Assembly (NCBI GenBank): GCA_013141385.1
Contig: JABFRB010000019.1
Location: 304,545-368,544, forward strand
Length of the DNA: 64,000 nucleotides
Source: Bacteroidales bacterium
GTDB lineage: Bacteria > Bacteroidota > Bacteroidia > Bacteroidales > Tenuifilaceae
Direction: 5' to 3'
Shown in pieces: positions 63,898 through 64,000 of the stretch (the stretch's first letter is position 1; each line of letters starts with the position of its first letter). Below the pieces are notes generated by a model. It had not been told where the DNA came from and ran no database searches. It was given only the letters and a program-made list of their open reading frames with translations. The position numbers and the translations under genes are program-made.

Positions 63898-64000
63898 AAC
63901 TACTTTACTAATAATTTAGTTAAATATTTGAAAATCAATAAAATAACATCAGAAATATTTGTTTAAAACCCTGGAAATCATTATCTTAAGCGATTAATCT

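Noticed and set aside
1..64000. CRISPR arrays, tRNA or rRNA genes
   Set aside because: No regularly spaced direct repeats and no recognisable tRNA arm or rRNA sequence were found by eye.

Overview
The window comes from a Bacteroidota chromosome, probably Bacteroidales or a close relative. The evidence is a PorP/SprF-family protein beside a protein with a gliding-motility-type (type IX secretion, T9SS) C-terminal sorting domain, a GldA-type ABC ATPase, the long three-domain form of IspG, AT-rich DNA, few Shine-Dalgarno sites, and many -7 boxes of the Bacteroidota form TAnnTTTG. No rRNA, tRNA, CRISPR array, intact transposase or prophage was seen. All work was by eye; no search was run.

Layout. 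1-4.5 kb: the tail of a probable sugar transferase, a thioredoxin-fold lipoprotein, RNase R and a small exported protein. 4.5-7.1 kb: a decayed patch with an unlisted 57-residue membrane protein gene, an orphan terminator, a run of short palindromes, a trypsin-like protease broken at a run of nine A, and a fragment of a larger surface protein. 7.2-13.6 kb: two radical SAM proteins, a DUF4143 ATPase, a GT-C-like membrane protein and a tandem universal stress protein. 14-18.5 kb: ispG, a sigma-54 response regulator and an exported protein. 19.2-22.7 kb: a three-gene T9SS-linked surface cluster. 23-30 kb: lgt, an SDR enzyme with an FMN-split-barrel protein, a VanZ-like protein, metK behind a SAM-II-like riboswitch, gldA, a coiled-coil membrane protein and ispD. 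30.5-33.8 kb: two tandem acyl-CoA-synthetase-like paralogues.

33.9-63.9 kb is one long co-directional surface-polysaccharide locus. It starts with the export lipoprotein and Wzc-like tyrosine kinase. It then carries two asparagine-synthase-like proteins, methyltransferases, GT2 and GT4 glycosyltransferases, a Wzx flippase, a Wzy-like polymerase, a DegT aminotransferase with a PglD-like acyltransferase, and a HisH/HisF/sugar-amidotransferase trio expected to form an acetamidino sugar. The 3' part adds a DUF362 protein, an ATP-grasp ligase, a polysaccharide deacetylase and a PaaK/CapK-like adenylating enzyme. I infer that the product is a Wzx/Wzy-type polysaccharide with unusual nitrogen-containing decoration; the structure cannot be read from the sequence.

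Most informative details: (1) a glycosyltransferase whose conserved N-terminus can only be recovered from an ATT start at 57471; (2) a HisF paralogue lacking the first catalytic Asp of true HisF; (3) an AsnB-like protein with the glutaminase Cys2 replaced by Ala and a changed PP-loop; (4) the SAM-II-like element preceded by a matching promoter; (5) the 3' tailoring gene set as the best candidate for an undescribed glycan-modification pathway.
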